Positions 62,869 through 64,000 of a DNA stretch of 64,000 nucleotides are shown here, in pieces. Position 1 is the first letter of the stretch; every line of letters starts with the position of its first letter. Below the pieces are notes generated by a model, which saw only the letters and a list, made by a program, of their open reading frames with translations, had not been told where the DNA came from and did no database searches. The DNA is from Streptomyces sp. NBC_00250 (GTDB taxonomy: Bacteria > Actinomycetota > Actinomycetes > Streptomycetales > Streptomycetaceae). The translations under genes and the position numbers were made by a program. The stretch spans positions 7,193,501-7,257,500 of the forward strand of contig NZ_CP108088.1 of NCBI RefSeq assembly GCF_036192275.1, read 5' to 3'.

Positions 62869-63967
62869 CCAGGCCGCGCATCGTGTGGGTCCCGGCGACC
62901 AGCCAGGCCGCGACGAGGAACACGTACAGGCCGATCGCGAGCCACCGGAAGGCGGCGAGACCGGTGTGCTGGGCGAGCCCCTCGGCGCCGGTCACGCACG
63001 TGCCGACCGGGAAGGTGAAGGCCCAGAAGGTCATCGCGAAGCCCATGCCCTGGCGGCGGGCCCGCAGCACCATCGCCCCGGCGAGTGCCAGCCAGAGCAG
63101 CGCGAAGCCCATGACGGGCACGCCGTAGAGGACGGCGAAGGAGGCGAAGCCGTGGGCGTACGGGGCGGGGAGCACGCCCGGGGCCACATCGGCGAACTTG
63201 TTCGCGGCGGTCGTCGACTGGCCGAGCGGGCCGAGGACGAGGAAGAGGGTGGGGGTGAGCGCGAGGGGCAGCGGGCCGCCGGTGACGAGCCGGCCGAAGA
63301 CCAGCGGCAGCATGACCAGGGTGGCGAGGAGGCTGACGCCGAACATCGCCCAGCAGGCGAGGAGCAGGGTCTCCTGAGCCTGGCCGACGGGCAGATGGGG
63401 CACGAGCAGCGGGCCGAGGGCGGCGGAGACCATGGGGGCGACGACCGGCAGCAGCCACACGGGGGACGCGTTCTCGATTCGGTGGTGCACGACCATGAGG
63501 TACGGGATGCCCACCGCGGCCACCAGGCCGATCACGGTTCCGGCGGTGAACAGGACGGTGTCGAGCGCTACGGCCGCCGGGAGGCCGATCCAGTCCTTTC
63601 CGACGATCATCGCCCCGCCGCCGACCGCGAGCAGCGCCATGGAGAGGCAGCCGTAGAACGGCGCCATGGCGGGGTCGAGGAGGTGGGCCCGGGCCTGGTC
63701 GCGGTGGTGGATCCAGTGCGCCGTGCGTGCGGCGACCAGGACGAGCAGCATCGCGAGGGACAGCGCCCAGACCGCGGCGCAGGCGGCACGGAGGCCGGGA
63801 AGGTCCAGGGGGAGCGCGGCGCCCGCGTTGGCCACGATGGCGGTACCCATCACGGAGGCGTACCAGTTGGGTCCGAGGTGACGGACGGAACGGGCCGGTG
63901 AGGCCGTCGGCCGGGCGCCGGGGGTGGTGGCGCGGACGGCCGGAAGGGGAGGTGCGAGGCTTGCCAT
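62795..63967 (-). CDS. TDT-family transporter (SLAC1/TehA-like)
   Basis: A 390-residue ten-helix membrane protein of the tellurite-resistance/dicarboxylate transporter family. HLGPNWYASVMGTAIVANAG is the TM1 signature, and further helices (FYGCLSMALLAVGGGAMIVG; AMTFWAFTFPVGTCVTGAEG) match TehA/SSU1-like channels for anions or sulfite. ATG 63965-63967 is preferred over a GTG at the window edge (63998-64000). Reads convergently into the metal-receptor-like gene; the last 74 bp are coding on both strands. Substrate not determinable. Confidence 0.85.
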   Translation of the reverse strand: MASLAPPLPAVRATTPGARPTASPARSVRHLGPNWYASVMGTAIVANAGAALPLDLPGLRAACAAVWALSLAMLLVLVAARTAHWIHHRDQARAHLLDPAMAPFYGCLSMALLAVGGGAMIVGKDWIGLPAAVALDTVLFTAGTVIGLVAAVGIPYLMVVHHRIENASPVWLLPVVAPMVSAALGPLLVPHLPVGQAQETLLLACWAMFGVSLLATLVMLPLVFGRLVTGGPLPLALTPTLFLVLGPLGQSTTAANKFADVAPGVLPAPYAHGFASFAVLYGVPVMGFALLWLALAGAMVLRARRQGMGFAMTFWAFTFPVGTCVTGAEGLAQHTGLAAFRWLAIGLYVFLVAAWLVAGTHTMRGLVSGALLAGPAPAPAALPRATARTR

Positions 63968-64000
63968 GGCTCCACCGTCGTCCGATTCCGCTGCCCCCAC

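Overview
The window is a very GC-rich chromosomal segment with the gene content of a Streptomyces or close relative. Three things point there: a glycerol (gyl) operon with an IclR-type GylR, mycothiol biosynthesis (mshC), and a complete Pup-proteasome locus with a Tat operon. Codons end almost always in G or C, and many starts are GTG. The gene order matches, in reverse, the neighbourhood I recall around SCO1620-SCO1670 of S. coelicolor. That correspondence is from memory, not from a search. I see no rRNA, tRNA, CRISPR array, transposase, integrase or replication origin.

Layout. (1) 0-8.4 kb: start of a leftward gene (edge-truncated), aldo/keto reductase, F420-type oxidoreductase, ferritin-like protein, CorA, then the conserved actinobacterial set phosphatase - DUF3090 - SCO1664-family kinase-like protein - mshC. 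(2) 8.5-14 kb: a secreted GH31 glycosidase boxed between terminators, a PAC2-family protein and a second luciferase-like oxidoreductase. (3) 14-19 kb: glpF-glpK-glpD and gylR with matching operator-like palindromes. (4) 19.3-32.5 kb: metH, a HAD phosphatase, two tandem peptide-binding lipoproteins without permeases, an orphan response regulator, a RecB-like nuclease with a DNA-damage-type promoter, a site-2 protease, TrmI, a secreted protein and a ferredoxin. (5) 32.7-51 kb: arc(mpa) - dop - pup - prcB - prcA - [lacI / MFS] - pafA - two FKBP isomerases - pafB - pafC - two small proteins - tatA - tatC - remnant of a lipid kinase - helY. (6) 51-64 kb: P450, ADP-ribosylglycohydrolase, a MerR-controlled ABA4-like/membrane-protein pair, a siderophore-interacting protein with an iron box, 5'-3' exonuclease, a glycine betaine-type ABC system, an XRE-cupin regulator with a cytosolic metal-receptor-like protein, and a TDT-family transporter.

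How the parts fit. The centre is protein quality control and stress response. Pup is ligated by PafA, removed by Dop, and pupylated proteins are unfolded by ARC into PrcBA. PafB/PafC, encoded in the same locus, are known in mycobacteria as a DNA-damage transcription activator. The RecB-family nuclease about 15 kb away has a near-perfect match to the LexA-independent damage promoter (TTGTCAGTGGC-N6-TAGGGT type), which links the two. Many genes lack a Shine-Dalgarno and have a TANNNT box exactly 6-7 nt before the start codon, so leaderless mRNAs seem common here. The least ordinary items are the decayed lipid kinase between tatC and helY, the MerR operator with the ABA4-like operon, the LacI/MFS unit inside the Pup locus with its own palindromic operator, and small tandem repeats in two intergenic regions.
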